Positions 8,761-17,886 of a stretch of 64,000 nt of DNA are shown piece by piece (positions within the stretch are counted from its first letter, which is position 1; every line of letters starts with the position of its first letter). Position numbers and translations under genes: made by a program. The stretch comes from Deltaproteobacteria bacterium (GTDB taxonomy: Bacteria; Desulfobacterota; DSM-4660; Desulfatiglandales; HGW-15): positions 155,683 to 219,682 of the forward strand of contig JAGVAP010000082.1 of NCBI GenBank assembly GCA_020060215.1, read 5' to 3'. Below the pieces are notes generated by a model, which saw only the letters and a program-made list of their open reading frames with translations, was not told where the DNA came from and searched no databases.

Positions 8761-9786
8761 GTGTTGAACCTCTTTGCACTCACCTCCGATGAGCTCGCCG
8801 GCGCAATGAAGGAACGCTACGGCAAAGGGATGCATCATGCATCGGCGATCTACCGGGAGATCTTCAAGGGAGGAAACACCGCTCTTGCGGGTGTGGTCGA
8901 ACTCTCCCGCTCGCCCTCCCTCGCAGCACGGATCGGTGAAGACCTGCGCCTGCCTTCGTGCCGGATCATTGAAAAGCAGGAAGACGAGGGGGTGGTCAAA
9001 TTCGCTGCTGCCCTTGCGGACGGCCAGGTCATCGAATCGGTCGTCATCCCCGCGAAAGGACGCACCACCCTCTGCGTTTCATCGCAGGTGGGGTGCAGGA
9101 TGGGTTGCAGGTTCTGCGCAACGGGCGGTATGGGGTTTTTGCGAGATCTCGCTGCAGAGGAGATGGTCTGGCAGGTCTATGCAGCCCGTTTTCTGCTGAG
9201 GGCCCGGATCGATCGCATCGTCTTCATGGGCATGGGGGAGCCGTTGGACAACCTCGACCATGTCGCGCAGGCCATACGCGTGATGAACGATCAGCGCGGG
9301 TTCGACATAGCGCTGAGCCGCATCACCGTTTCGACCTCGGGGCATGCGGACGGCATACGAAATCTTGCGGCCTTGAATCTCCGGAGGCTGCGGCTGGCGG
9401 TCTCGCTCAACGCAGCCCGGGACGAGCTGCGGAGCCGGTTGATGCCGATCAACGACAGGTATCCCCTTGCAGAACTCAAGAAGGAATTGATCTCGTTTCC
9501 GCCGGGCAGGGACGGCGTCATCTTCATCGAGTACGTTTTGCTCCAAGGGATCAACGATGACAGAGAAGACGCGAGGGAGCTCGCATGCTACCTGCAAGGG
9601 ATTCCCGTGCGGGTGAACGTGATTGCCTTCAACCGGGCCGGCTCGGCGGTGTTTGCTCCCCCCGATCCCTCGAAGGTGCACGCATTCTGCGGATGGCTTG
9701 CCGATGAGGGGCTTTTTGTGAGGCTGCGCCGGCCGAGGGGAAAACAGATCATGGCCGCCTGCGGGCAGCTGGGAGCGAAGAGGTAA
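8761..9786 (+). CDS. rlmN: 23S rRNA (adenine2503-C2)-methyltransferase RlmN (dual-specificity family)
   Basis: Radical-SAM methyltransferase that methylates C2 of A2503 in 23S rRNA; E. coli RlmN also modifies A37 of some tRNAs. CRMGCRFC gives Cys112, Cys116 and Cys119 for the 4Fe-4S cluster. FMGMGEPLDNLD and VSTSGHADGIRNLA are family hallmarks. The C-terminal FAPPDPSKVHAFCGWL region contains the conserved methyl-carrying cysteine. The frame is open from 8671, but GTG 8761 with GGAGGA at 8749-8754 is the likely start: the protein then begins MLNLFALTSDEL as usual and is 341 aa. A TTG at 8764 is an alternative. Confidence 0.93.
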   Translation: MLNLFALTSDELAGAMKERYGKGMHHASAIYREIFKGGNTALAGVVELSRSPSLAARIGEDLRLPSCRIIEKQEDEGVVKFAAALADGQVIESVVIPAKGRTTLCVSSQVGCRMGCRFCATGGMGFLRDLAAEEMVWQVYAARFLLRARIDRIVFMGMGEPLDNLDHVAQAIRVMNDQRGFDIALSRITVSTSGHADGIRNLAALNLRRLRLAVSLNAARDELRSRLMPINDRYPLAELKKELISFPPGRDGVIFIEYVLLQGINDDREDARELACYLQGIPVRVNVIAFNRAGSAVFAPPDPSKVHAFCGWLADEGLFVRLRRPRGKQIMAACGQLGAKR

Positions 9787-9790
9787 GTTG

Positions 9791-9890
9791 AACCGCAACG
9801 ACGCAAAGGACGCAAAGAAGAACGCAAGGAGTTGTTTTTCCACCTTCCGGAGAAAAGCACCGGCAGGTGAAGAAACGCGTCTTCGCGGTT
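9791..9890. repeat. dispersed palindromic repeat, family B, copy 1
   Basis: 100-bp element starting AACCGCAACGACGCAAAG and ending GCGTCTTCGCGGTT, an imperfect inverted repeat. Family B recurs at 11533-11656 and 45228-45274. It lies between convergent rlmN and the GNAT gene and overlaps the first bases of the GNAT stop codon. Confidence 0.75.
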
Positions 9891-10398
9891 AAAGCTTCTT
9901 GGGCTCAGGGGAGGGGAACCGAAAGACCATGGTCCTCTCGTAGTCGTCCAAGTCAATGTACTCGAACCCCAATTTCCGATAAAGCCGGATCGCGACGAAA
10001 TTGGTGACAGCCACCGTCAGCCAGACCGATTTGGACGCCAGCGACTCCGCCCGCTTCAGGGTGGCTCTCGACAACTGGGTCCCGATGCCGACATTGCGGA
10101 AATCCTGGTGCACGAAGATCAGGAATTCCGAGGAGTCTCCCCTGCGATCGGGGATGAGTGCAGCGTGTCCGATGACCCTCCGGTCCCTTGTGGCCACGAC
10201 GTTTTCCCCTATCTCCAGGAGGCCCCTCACCCACCCGGTGCAGACCGCGTCATCAGCGGGCGGCAAACCCAGCGACGCGGGCCTGGGCGCAAAGATCGCA
10301 TACATGTCCATAAGGGGGCTGAGATCATCGCGTCCGCAGCGGCAGGCCTCGAATGCCTTTCCAAGCTTGTCGGCGAGTACAACGGGACCGCGTTCCAT
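9889..10398 (-). CDS. GNAT-family N-acetyltransferase
   Basis: 169-aa acetyl-CoA-dependent acyltransferase of the GNAT fold. Seen: VIGHAALIPDRRGDSSEFLIFVHQDFRNVGIGTQL, which holds the acetyl-CoA-binding R-N-x-G-I-G-T loop, and the C-terminal AIRLYRKLGFEYIDLDDYERTM. The N-terminal ~40 residues (CRCGRDDLSPLMDMYAIFAP) are typical of a stand-alone subgroup in anaerobes. Substrate unknown. It converges on rlmN with a family B repeat between them. Confidence 0.85.
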   Translation of the reverse strand: MERGPVVLADKLGKAFEACRCGRDDLSPLMDMYAIFAPRPASLGLPPADDAVCTGWVRGLLEIGENVVATRDRRVIGHAALIPDRRGDSSEFLIFVHQDFRNVGIGTQLSRATLKRAESLASKSVWLTVAVTNFVAIRLYRKLGFEYIDLDDYERTMVFRFPSPEPKKL

Positions 10399-10508
10399 GA
10401 ACTTCTAACTCCAGAAGAGAGAGTCTAGCCCGCAAAGGGCGCAGAGGACGAAAAGGACCAGCGTCCTCATCGTACTCTGCAATTCTCGTTCTTCTCTTCT
10501 TCCCCCCG

Positions 10509-11489
10509 TCATTCCACAGGCACAGGGACGCTCGACAGCATCTCCTCTATGATCTGCTCCACCGAACGGCCCTTGAGGACCGCTTCGGTCCTAACGATGG
10601 TGCGATGGGATAGGACAGGTGCTGCGAGTCCCTTCACATCGTCCGGAAGCACATAACCCCTGCCCTGCATCGCCGCAAACGCCTGGGAGGCTGCTTGAAG
10701 GCCCAGGGCCGCGCGGGTGCTGGCGCCCAGTTTCATTTCAGGATGCTCTCGTGTGGCCCTTGTCACGGCCACGATGTATTCTCGAACGGATTTCTCGACA
10801 TAGACGCTCCTGCAGATGCGCTGGAGTTCGAGGAGGTCCCGTGAACCCAGCACGCAGGGGAGGTCGTCCAGCGGACTCGCCTGCTGGAACCTCGAGAGCA
10901 CGGAGGCTTCCTCCTCGGGAGAAGGATAGCCGAGCCGGATCTTGAGCAGAAAGCGGTCGAGCTGGGCTTCGGGAAGGGGAAAGGTGCCTTCCAGCTCAAT
11001 CGGATTCTGGGTGGCGAGCACCATGAACGGCCTTGGGAGGGATACGGTTTCGAGGTCGACCGTCACCTGCTGTTCCTGCATGCACTCGAGCAGGCAGGAC
11101 TGGGTCCTCGGCATGGCACGATTGATTTCGTCCACGAGCACGATGTTGGACACGATCGGACCCCTGCGAAATTCGAACTCCGACGTCTTCTGATTGAAAT
11201 AGCTGATCCCGACGACATCGGAAGGCAGGAGATCCGTGGTGCACTGGATCCTATGGAAGGCGCAGTCCAGGGACTTCGCCGCGGCCTTGGCCAGCAGCGT
11301 CTTCCCGACACCCGGTACATCCTCGATCAGGACATGGCCTTCGGTGAGAAGGGAGACAAAGATCAGTTCGATGATCCTCTGCTTGCCGACGATCACCTTC
11401 CCCACGTTCTCGAGGAACGCCTCGGAGGCTTCTTTGGTGCGGGACACATCCGCTCCCTTGTCTCGATCCTTTTCCATAAGCGGGCTCAT
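10509..11489 (-). CDS. MoxR-family AAA+ ATPase
   Basis: 326 aa from ATG 11489. The frame opens at 11546, but the upstream residues are repeat-like. Walker A is EDVPGVGKTLLAKA, Walker B is NIVLVDEINRAMPRTQ, and sensor 1 is VLATQNPIELEGTFPLPEAQLDRF, all classic MoxR. MoxR ATPases act as chaperones that mature or regulate partner proteins, often together with DUF58 proteins. Here DUF58 and DUF4129 genes precede it on the same strand, which supports a MoxR/DUF58/DUF4129 module. A 136-bp gap with a family B repeat separates it from the DUF4129 gene. Confidence 0.92.
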   Translation of the reverse strand: MSPLMEKDRDKGADVSRTKEASEAFLENVGKVIVGKQRIIELIFVSLLTEGHVLIEDVPGVGKTLLAKAAAKSLDCAFHRIQCTTDLLPSDVVGISYFNQKTSEFEFRRGPIVSNIVLVDEINRAMPRTQSCLLECMQEQQVTVDLETVSLPRPFMVLATQNPIELEGTFPLPEAQLDRFLLKIRLGYPSPEEEASVLSRFQQASPLDDLPCVLGSRDLLELQRICRSVYVEKSVREYIVAVTRATREHPEMKLGASTRAALGLQAASQAFAAMQGRGYVLPDDVKGLAAPVLSHRTIVRTEAVLKGRSVEQIIEEMLSSVPVPVE

Positions 11490-11532
11490 TTTCGTTTTCC
11501 CCAAAGCTCGGACACAGAACGAACTCATTATA

Positions 11533-11656
11533 AACCGCAAAGGCAAAAAGGAGGCAAAGAAGAACGCCAGGATTCGGGGTTTTCTTCTGCCGGTGTTCCT
11601 CCCGCAGAAAAAGAGACCAAATATCCTACCCTTGCGGACTTCGCGTCTTTGCGGTT
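11533..11656. repeat. dispersed palindromic repeat, family B, copy 2
   Basis: 124-bp element bounded by AACCGCAAAGGC and GCGTCTTTGCGGTT and sharing the GGCAAAGAAGAACGC block with copy 1. Its right end encodes the last residues (LRTAKTRSPQG) of the DUF4129 protein. Confidence 0.75.
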
Positions 11657-13068
11657 CGCAGATTCTTCGTCTTCACCCTTTTCCAGCTCTCCCGGATCAT
11701 CTCAAGCCTCTCCGGTGCTGCTGGGACCGGGCCGTAGCGCTCCTCGATGTAGCCGGAGGTGATCAGGGAAAATTCACCGGAACCAGCCGGCATTCTCTTC
11801 AGGAGGACATCGAGGTACTCTCCCGGGGTTTGCGCCCTTTGCCGACCGCATCCTTTTCGGGCCGACCAGCGCAGGAGTTGCCGATAAACGGACCGGGCCG
11901 AGACCGGGTCCGGCGCCAGGGCCTTCCGAATCCTCTTGATCCCGAACAGTCCGAGGAGCAGGGAAAAGAACCGATCCATCCCCCTCACCAGTGACTTCAT
12001 CAGGGCGTAAAGGTCTTCCCTGAATGCGCCGGAGAGGGTCTCGATCTCCGCCCCGTTCGGATTGGACATCCTTTGAAGCAGCCACTTTACAAGCGCCGAT
12101 GAAAGGCTCCAGAGGGCGGCGAGGAAGAGCACGATCCAGATCGCGGAGACGATCATGGCCGCGATGCTGCGAACGCTCTCCGGGATCCGCAGGACCTTGG
12201 CGATGAAGCTGGGGTCCCTTTCCATGCCGGCTGGCGGCGCAACCATTTCGATCTTCGGGGGTTCGGGATTGGGGAGGATGGATGCCAGGAAGGCGAAGAT
12301 CTTCGCGATCAGTCTGCCCACCAGTCTTGCGGCTGCTTCCGCAAGCGCCAGGAGCTGATTCAGGAGCTCGGGCTTCAGCAGGGAGGCGGCCAGAAGTCCC
12401 GCAGCGAGGACGATGCAGACCACGCCGATCACCACGCTGATCCAGCCCCAGTTCCGCCTCTTCGAGGCCCGTCCTGAATCGATGCGAAGAAGGCCGGCCG
12501 GCAAACCGGTCAATGCAAAGAGAAAGAAGACGAAGGTGAGCGGGACCAGACCATCCACGTTCAGCTTCCACTGCGCATCCAGAAAAAAGACGACCAGCAG
12601 CATGAATGTCCCGAACTGGAACTCGCTGAGGAGGGTGGCGCCGTCGCCGCTCAAGCGGGCAAGGCGCATTCCGCACCCCCAGAGGAGGGCGGACCCCCCC
12701 ATGGCCAGGAACTCGGGGGAGGGGAAAGAACCCAGTGCAAAGACCCTCGGCAGCAGGGAACGGATCCAGAACGGGTCAAGAAGCCCCGAGTCGCCGGCCG
12801 CGCTGGATCCTGCAAAGAAGATCGCCGCAATCACCCATATGACCCAGCTGAGGGATTGTCGGACGATGGTCTTTCCACGAGGGGCGAGGAGGAACCGGTG
12901 GAGCCCGTAAGCGAGTGGATAGAAGACGAGGACCGCCGGGAGACTCAGGCCCGGTCCATGCGCCCGGGTCTCGACGACGGCCAGAAGAGCGTATAGCCAG
13001 CAGACCTCCATGCCGGCAACGGACAGGATCCGAAAGGGGCTATGATCTCGCACAATCGTGGTATGCAC
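11626..13068 (-). CDS. membrane protein with C-terminal DUF4129
   Basis: 480 aa. About nine hydrophobic segments occupy the first two thirds, with a lone segment near residues 300-325 (MIVSAIWIVLFLAALWSL). A cytoplasmic C-terminal DUF4129 domain runs from about 385 to 465 (SVYRQLLRWSARKG...PGEYLDVLLKRMP). No transglutaminase domain is seen, although DUF4129 is often fused to one. The start is 3 bp after the DUF58 stop, so they are surely co-translated. The final residues come from a family B repeat. Function unknown; context says partner of the MoxR/DUF58 pair. Confidence 0.8.
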   Translation of the reverse strand: MHTTIVRDHSPFRILSVAGMEVCWLYALLAVVETRAHGPGLSLPAVLVFYPLAYGLHRFLLAPRGKTIVRQSLSWVIWVIAAIFFAGSSAAGDSGLLDPFWIRSLLPRVFALGSFPSPEFLAMGGSALLWGCGMRLARLSGDGATLLSEFQFGTFMLLVVFFLDAQWKLNVDGLVPLTFVFFLFALTGLPAGLLRIDSGRASKRRNWGWISVVIGVVCIVLAAGLLAASLLKPELLNQLLALAEAAARLVGRLIAKIFAFLASILPNPEPPKIEMVAPPAGMERDPSFIAKVLRIPESVRSIAAMIVSAIWIVLFLAALWSLSSALVKWLLQRMSNPNGAEIETLSGAFREDLYALMKSLVRGMDRFFSLLLGLFGIKRIRKALAPDPVSARSVYRQLLRWSARKGCGRQRAQTPGEYLDVLLKRMPAGSGEFSLITSGYIEERYGPVPAAPERLEMIRESWKRVKTKNLRTAKTRSPQG

Positions 13069-13071
13069 GGC

Positions 13072-14385
13072 TCAGATCCTCCGCAGGTCTTCGGGGGTCC
13101 TGATGTGCTTCCAACCGATTCCGTCTTCCACGGTCCCCATCTCCTGTCGGCCGAACAGGAGCACAAACGGGTTGCAGCCCGAGCTCTTCAGGGTCATGAC
13201 AAGCCTGGAGAGGGATGCCGGCGGCCTTCCATAGAGCAGGACCAGGGTGGTGCCCGCCGCAAGGTGCTGCCTCTCCCGCTCCAGGAACTGTTCAAAGGGC
13301 TCTCCGCAGGAAGCCGTGACCTTGGCCAGTCCCTCCATCAGCAGGGGGAGCTGTTCACGACTCCCTGAAGGCGGAAGGGTTAATGGGTGGTTCGAGTCCG
13401 CGCAACGGGTGTTCACGAAGAGGCCTACAGGAGACGAGCGAGAAGCGAGGAAGCGCGCCACGGATGCGGCACCACTGATCGCCAGCTCGAACTCTTCTTC
13501 GGGCGGCGGATTCGGTCCCAGGAAGCTCTCCACACAAAGAAAGAGCGCTGCCTTGAAGCTGGTGGTGGCCTCGAAGGTCTTCACCTGAAGCCTCCTGGAA
13601 CGGGCGCTTGCCTTCCAATGGATTCGCCGGAGGCTGTCGCCCGGCCGGTAGTCACGCAATCCGACCGGCCGTGAAGGGTCCTGGATGATGCGTCGCCTGA
13701 TCGGGTATTCCCCCATGGGTTGAAGGGAGGGGATGCCTATCCTTTCCACCGGGTAGAGGGCCGGGTAGACGATGATCCGATCCCGGCCGGCGACGGGCAT
13801 GGTCCGTGAATAAAAGCCGAATACATCCCCGGAGGTAACCCGCATGGGGCCGATGGTGTAGTATCCGCGCCTCTTGCAGTCCAGCCGAAATTTCCAGTGC
13901 ATGCTCCTGTACCAGAGCAGGGATCCCTCATGCTGAAGAAGGCCGTGCCCCGGCCATCCGGAGCGCTTGAGCGGCAATCCCCCGGATATCCCCAGCGGAA
14001 GGTCGTTTTCGATCTGGAACCAGGGGAGGGGGAGCGGCTTTCGGTTGGTGATCCTGATGCCGACATCTGCGGATTCACCGGGAAAAAATCTCTCCTCCTT
14101 GAGCGAACGCCGGCAGGTTACCCCTTTCAGGGAGAGACGGCTCCAGGCCTTTGCGAGGAGCGCGGCGGAGAGGAAGAGGCTGGAAAGCATGACCACAGGG
14201 GCCTGACCGGCCCACGCAGAAACGAGGAGGATGGACAGCAGAGCGGCCAGCCCCGGTTTTTGAAGAAGGTACCCGGCTGCCCTGGATGAGACGGGCTCGT
14301 GCTCACGATTGTCCGATGGTGGATCGACGGTTCTTGACATGGGCATAAAGTCCCCGGCCGCCATCCGGACGCCGAGAAAATGCAT
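13072..14385 (-). CDS. DUF58 domain protein
   Basis: 437 aa from GTG or ATG near 14385; the true start may be ATG in MPMSRTVD about 14 residues in. Two hydrophobic segments lie at about 45-80. Next come a beta-rich region (FFPGESADVGIRITNRKPLPLPWFQIEN) and the DUF58 signature PSRPVGLRDYRPGDSLRRIHWKASARSRRLQVKTFE. The last ~130 residues have a von Willebrand A-like layout. The family accompanies MoxR ATPases. It is second in the minus-strand run after cheX. Confidence 0.88.
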   Translation of the reverse strand: MHFLGVRMAAGDFMPMSRTVDPPSDNREHEPVSSRAAGYLLQKPGLAALLSILLVSAWAGQAPVVMLSSLFLSAALLAKAWSRLSLKGVTCRRSLKEERFFPGESADVGIRITNRKPLPLPWFQIENDLPLGISGGLPLKRSGWPGHGLLQHEGSLLWYRSMHWKFRLDCKRRGYYTIGPMRVTSGDVFGFYSRTMPVAGRDRIIVYPALYPVERIGIPSLQPMGEYPIRRRIIQDPSRPVGLRDYRPGDSLRRIHWKASARSRRLQVKTFEATTSFKAALFLCVESFLGPNPPPEEEFELAISGAASVARFLASRSSPVGLFVNTRCADSNHPLTLPPSGSREQLPLLMEGLAKVTASCGEPFEQFLERERQHLAAGTTLVLLYGRPPASLSRLVMTLKSSGCNPFVLLFGRQEMGTVEDGIGWKHIRTPEDLRRI

Positions 14386-14442
14386 AGCGCTGATCGACGT
14401 CCATATGCTGGCTCGCGCCCTCCCAGGGACCCTCGCAACCCG

Positions 14443-14904
14443 CTATTCCTCGAAGGAGATCTCGATCGTGAACTCCCCCTTCTCGGTCTGGAAAGGTATG
14501 GCAATGACAGGATAGGTGGTAAAATGGGACAGGCTGTGGTTCTTCCCCATGATGACCGTCGGGATAGCGGCTGAAAGTGAGAGGCCGTCCTCCTCGAGTT
14601 TCCTCCTGGCCTGCCCGGAGATCATGTTGCTGATCTCCCCAACCGCGTCCCTGATCTCCTCGTTCATTTCCTTCATGTCCTCGCCGAACATACCGGAGAC
14701 GATGGCGAGAATGCAGGGTTCCGAGAAGCTGACGGATACGGTCCCCCTCATCTTGCCCGTGAGACCGATCACGCCCGTCACATCGCCCCTTGCTATCTTG
14801 TCTTTCTTGATGAAGGGTTTTCCCGCCTGGGTCGCGATGTGAGCCAGTGTGTCCAGAACATGCGTGGTCGCCTGAATGAAAGGATTGACGTATCGGACGT
14901 CCAT
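14443..14904 (-). CDS. cheX: CheX-type chemotaxis phosphatase
   Basis: 153 aa from ATG 14904. MDVRYVNPFIQATTHVL is the standard CheX N-terminus. CheX dephosphorylates CheY-P or related response regulators. The phosphatase motif E-x-x-N is present (Glu90 and Asn93 in GEISNMISG). No che cluster lies nearby, so it may serve a distant chemotaxis or non-motility response regulator. It heads the minus-strand run with DUF58 58 bp downstream, though a functional link is unproven. 14905-15147 is intergenic with no clear promoter. Confidence 0.87.
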   Translation of the reverse strand: MDVRYVNPFIQATTHVLDTLAHIATQAGKPFIKKDKIARGDVTGVIGLTGKMRGTVSVSFSEPCILAIVSGMFGEDMKEMNEEIRDAVGEISNMISGQARRKLEEDGLSLSAAIPTVIMGKNHSLSHFTTYPVIAIPFQTEKGEFTIEISFEE

Positions 14905-15147
14905 TCTCTCTGTTTCAAACCTCCATGGGGTCGAAATTCTCAGAAGCGAGTGGAACAAGCGCAACCTGGTTCGCAGAATATTTAGTCCTTCTATGCCAGG
15001 AAATCAATAAGTTTTCTTTTGTCACTTCCGGTGGATGACACGGGTGACCGGGCGCGGTAGGTTCGACCGGATCTCAATCAAAGGCAGCCTCTCTGGTTCG
15101 GACTTTAACCCTTCCCTTGATCCTGTTATCCTGTCTAGGAAGAAACC

Positions 15148-16839
15148 ATGAAAGTCTTGCTCATTTACCCCTACTTTCTCGAAGAACGGATCGATGCCGA
15201 GGACATCGCCTCCCCTCCCATCGGCCTTTACTGGGTGGCCTCCCTGCTGAGAGAACACGGGTGCGACGTTTCGATCCTGAACCTGCACTCCGCGATGGAC
15301 AAGGCCGAGGAGATCCGGGAGACCCTGGCCCGCGAGCGTCCTCAGGTCATAGGGTTTTCCATCCTTCATGCAAACCGCTGGGGCGGAATCGATATCGCAG
15401 CCATGGCCAAGGAGGTCGACCCGAATGTAAAGATTGTGTTTGGAGGGCCCGGCGCCACCTTTCTCTGGCACCACCTGCTCACCCATTTCAAGGACGTGGA
15501 CTATGTAGTGGTCGGGGAAGGGGAGTTCGCGTTCCTCGGGCTGGTGCAGGAACTCCAGAAAGATGAGCCGCAACTGCAGGGGATCGAGGGGATCGCCTTC
15601 AGGAAGGGGGACAAGGTCGTCAAGACCGGGGACCGCGAGCCCATTGCGGATCTGGACGTTCTGCCCATCCCCGCAAACCACTTTGTCTACCGCCATGTCG
15701 CCTCCTCCCGGGGCTGCCGTTGGAAGTGCCGCTTTTGCGGATCACCCGGACTCTGGAGCGGCAGGATACGGTATCGCTCCCCCGGCCACTTTGTGGACGA
15801 GCTGGAGCTGCTCCACCGCAAGGGGGTCCACTTCTTCTACTTCTCCGACGACACCTTGACCACCGACCGCGGCAGGATCATCGAGATCTGTCGCATGATC
15901 CTGGACCGGGGGTTCAGGATCGAATGGAACGCCATCAGCAGGGTTGACTGTGTGGATGAGGAGGTCCTTTTCTGGATGAGAATGGCCGGTTGCATCCAGA
16001 TCAGTTACGGGGTGGAAAGCGGCTCAGAGAAGATCAGGGCCGTCCTGAACAAGAGGATCAAGACCGCTCAGGTGAAGAAGGCCTTTGAGCTGACCAGGGC
16101 ATACGGGATTCTGACCCGGGCCTACTTCATCTACGGTTCTCCCGGGGAGACGTGGGAGACCATCAAGGAGACGATCGACCTGGTCATGGAGATCAAGCCG
16201 CTGGCCGCAGTCTTCTATATCCTGGACCTCTTTCCCGGGACCGATCTCTATGCGCAGATCGCAGAGAGGGACCATCGGCTGACCGACGACCTATGGCTCA
16301 ACCGGATCGAGGGGCTGCTATACCTTGAAACCGACCCCCGCCTCTCCGGAGAGCTGGTGCTCTCTTTCGGCAAGCGGCTCCGGACGGCCTTTTATGAAAA
16401 TGTCCACGCCTTCGCCGAGTCCGTCTCTCTCGTGGATCGAAGGGAGCTCTACCCCAGACATGCGGACTTCTGCTCGAGACTCGCCATGACCTTCACCCAT
16501 GGAGACTATGCCAGGAACGAGTCGGTCAGGGACAAAGAGCGAGTGGCGGAAAAGCTCTTCCGAAAGGGACTGGATTATGGACCCGATGAGCGGGGTTTTC
16601 TGGGCCTGTCGATCCTGAACCAGAAAAGGGGGGACCACAGGGAGGTGGTCGGGATCCTGCAGCGGGGCGTGTCCGAGTTCCCCTTCAGCGAACCCCTTCA
16701 CGTCTGCCTGGGGATCAGCTACATGGCCCTGGGTGAATACGAGAAGGCCCTGTCCTGCTTCTCAAGATTTCCGGAATCAGAACGGACCAGGGGCTATATC
16801 GAACTCTGCCGAAAGGGCTCCACCCGCTCGACAGGCTGA
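15148..16839 (+). CDS. B12-binding-domain radical SAM protein with C-terminal TPR
   Basis: 563 aa. Residues 1-150 form a cobalamin-binding-like Rossmann domain (MKVLLIYPYF, VIGFSILHANRWGG, VFGGPGATF). The radical-SAM core follows, with CRWKCRFC (Cys190, Cys194, Cys197). It also has the family strands YFSDDTLTTDR, QISYGVESGSEKI and AYFIYGSPGETWETIKET. The last ~90 residues look like TPR helices. A DxHxxG cobalamin ligand is not evident, so cobalamin may bind base-off or not at all. Substrate unknown. Its 3' end overlaps a convergent membrane-protein gene by 46 bp. Confidence 0.85.
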   Translation: MKVLLIYPYFLEERIDAEDIASPPIGLYWVASLLREHGCDVSILNLHSAMDKAEEIRETLARERPQVIGFSILHANRWGGIDIAAMAKEVDPNVKIVFGGPGATFLWHHLLTHFKDVDYVVVGEGEFAFLGLVQELQKDEPQLQGIEGIAFRKGDKVVKTGDREPIADLDVLPIPANHFVYRHVASSRGCRWKCRFCGSPGLWSGRIRYRSPGHFVDELELLHRKGVHFFYFSDDTLTTDRGRIIEICRMILDRGFRIEWNAISRVDCVDEEVLFWMRMAGCIQISYGVESGSEKIRAVLNKRIKTAQVKKAFELTRAYGILTRAYFIYGSPGETWETIKETIDLVMEIKPLAAVFYILDLFPGTDLYAQIAERDHRLTDDLWLNRIEGLLYLETDPRLSGELVLSFGKRLRTAFYENVHAFAESVSLVDRRELYPRHADFCSRLAMTFTHGDYARNESVRDKERVAEKLFRKGLDYGPDERGFLGLSILNQKRGDHREVVGILQRGVSEFPFSEPLHVCLGISYMALGEYEKALSCFSRFPESERTRGYIELCRKGSTRSTG

Positions 16840-17225
16840 TCCGGCTGCAGGCCGCTTGTTCCCTTTCTCGGCTGCTGGAGGAAAAGGGCCAGGATCCTGG
16901 TCCTCTCGGTATACGCTACATAAAGCAGGATCAGGAACTGGGATCCGCAGATCACACACTCCAGCAAAAAGAACTGTCCCGGTGTCTGTGCCAACAGGAG
17001 TACGGGAGTGAGCAGCGCGGACAACCACAACATGAGGTGAAGGATGGCCAGTCTCCCCAGGCCCTCTCTGTCCCTTGCCAGATCGGCGATCTTCAGCACC
17101 GCGAGCACGAGCACCACATCCGCACCGCTCCAGATGAAGGCCTGGACCTTGGAGGTGAGGAGATTGACCCCTGTGGTGAAGTTCGAGCCCAGCCAGAGGA
17201 ACATCTGTTCAATGAGTAACGTCAC
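16794..17225 (-). CDS. small membrane protein, unrecognised
   Basis: 143 aa with about four hydrophobic segments (ADVVLVLAVLKIADLA, AILHLMLWLSALLTPVLLL, FFLLECVICGSQFLILLYVA). It ends in a hydrophilic tail that overlaps the radical-SAM gene. Its start overlaps the end of the next upstream membrane-protein gene by 17 bp, so the two are translationally coupled. I do not recognise the family. Confidence 0.65.
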   Translation of the reverse strand: MTLLIEQMFLWLGSNFTTGVNLLTSKVQAFIWSGADVVLVLAVLKIADLARDREGLGRLAILHLMLWLSALLTPVLLLAQTPGQFFLLECVICGSQFLILLYVAYTERTRILALFLQQPRKGTSGLQPDQPVERVEPFRQSSI

Positions 17226-17799
17226 CGCTTCTTGCTCCTTGTCTCAGCAGAGCATAGGTCTTCAGCCCGTAGACGGCCACTACCCATTCAAAGGCGATCC
17301 ACAGGAGGCCGCATATCCGGACATAAAAGGCGGAGGCATGGTAGATCTCCAGGACCTGCATGCCGTGCTTCAGTGCGGTCTCGATCAGTGCGAACTGATA
17401 CAGGGCAAACAAGAAGAAGAGCGGCCACAGGACCGTCGACACCCTTGTTCCTGCGAATCCGCCTGAACCGGATGGAAGGAGCCTGTAGATCCGGATGACA
17501 TAGACCATGATGGTCCCCTCGAGCCCCACCCACAGGGTGCAGAAGAAGTTCCAGGTCCCCCACCGGTAAAGCTTCAGGTGGCGAGGGTCGGAGAGGAGGT
17601 CACGAGCGAGGGTCTCCCCGGCGAGGAGCCAAAGGGCCAGCAGGAAGAATCCTGCGGTGCAGAGCACGACCCAGACCCTCTGGCTGGAATCGCTCCCCTT
17701 CAACCTGCAGTAGCCCCATCGCATGTAGAGGAAGATCGCGCCTTCCGCCAGGGTCCAGAAGAGGGCCATGATCTTGGCAAGCGGATACATGTTGATCAT
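17209..17799 (-). CDS. membrane protein, unrecognised
   Basis: 196 aa with about five hydrophobic segments (IMALFWTLAEGAIFLYM, VWVVLCTAGFFLLALWLL, WNFFCTLWVGLEGTIMVYVI, VLWPLFFLFALYQFALI, GLLWIAFEWVVAVYGL). It forms an overlapping gene pair with the 143-aa membrane protein downstream. It has no motif I recognise. It may be the first gene of a two-gene membrane complex. Upstream, 17800-17886 contains a fragment of an ATTGGTCATTGG repeat. Confidence 0.65.
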   Translation of the reverse strand: MINMYPLAKIMALFWTLAEGAIFLYMRWGYCRLKGSDSSQRVWVVLCTAGFFLLALWLLAGETLARDLLSDPRHLKLYRWGTWNFFCTLWVGLEGTIMVYVIRIYRLLPSGSGGFAGTRVSTVLWPLFFLFALYQFALIETALKHGMQVLEIYHASAFYVRICGLLWIAFEWVVAVYGLKTYALLRQGARSGDVTH

Positions 17800-17886
17800 T
17801 TATCATTTTTTATGAGCATTGGTCATTGGAAAGATACAGGGCGGATCATTCAAGATCATCGGACGTCGGCCATTCGAAAAGCATGA

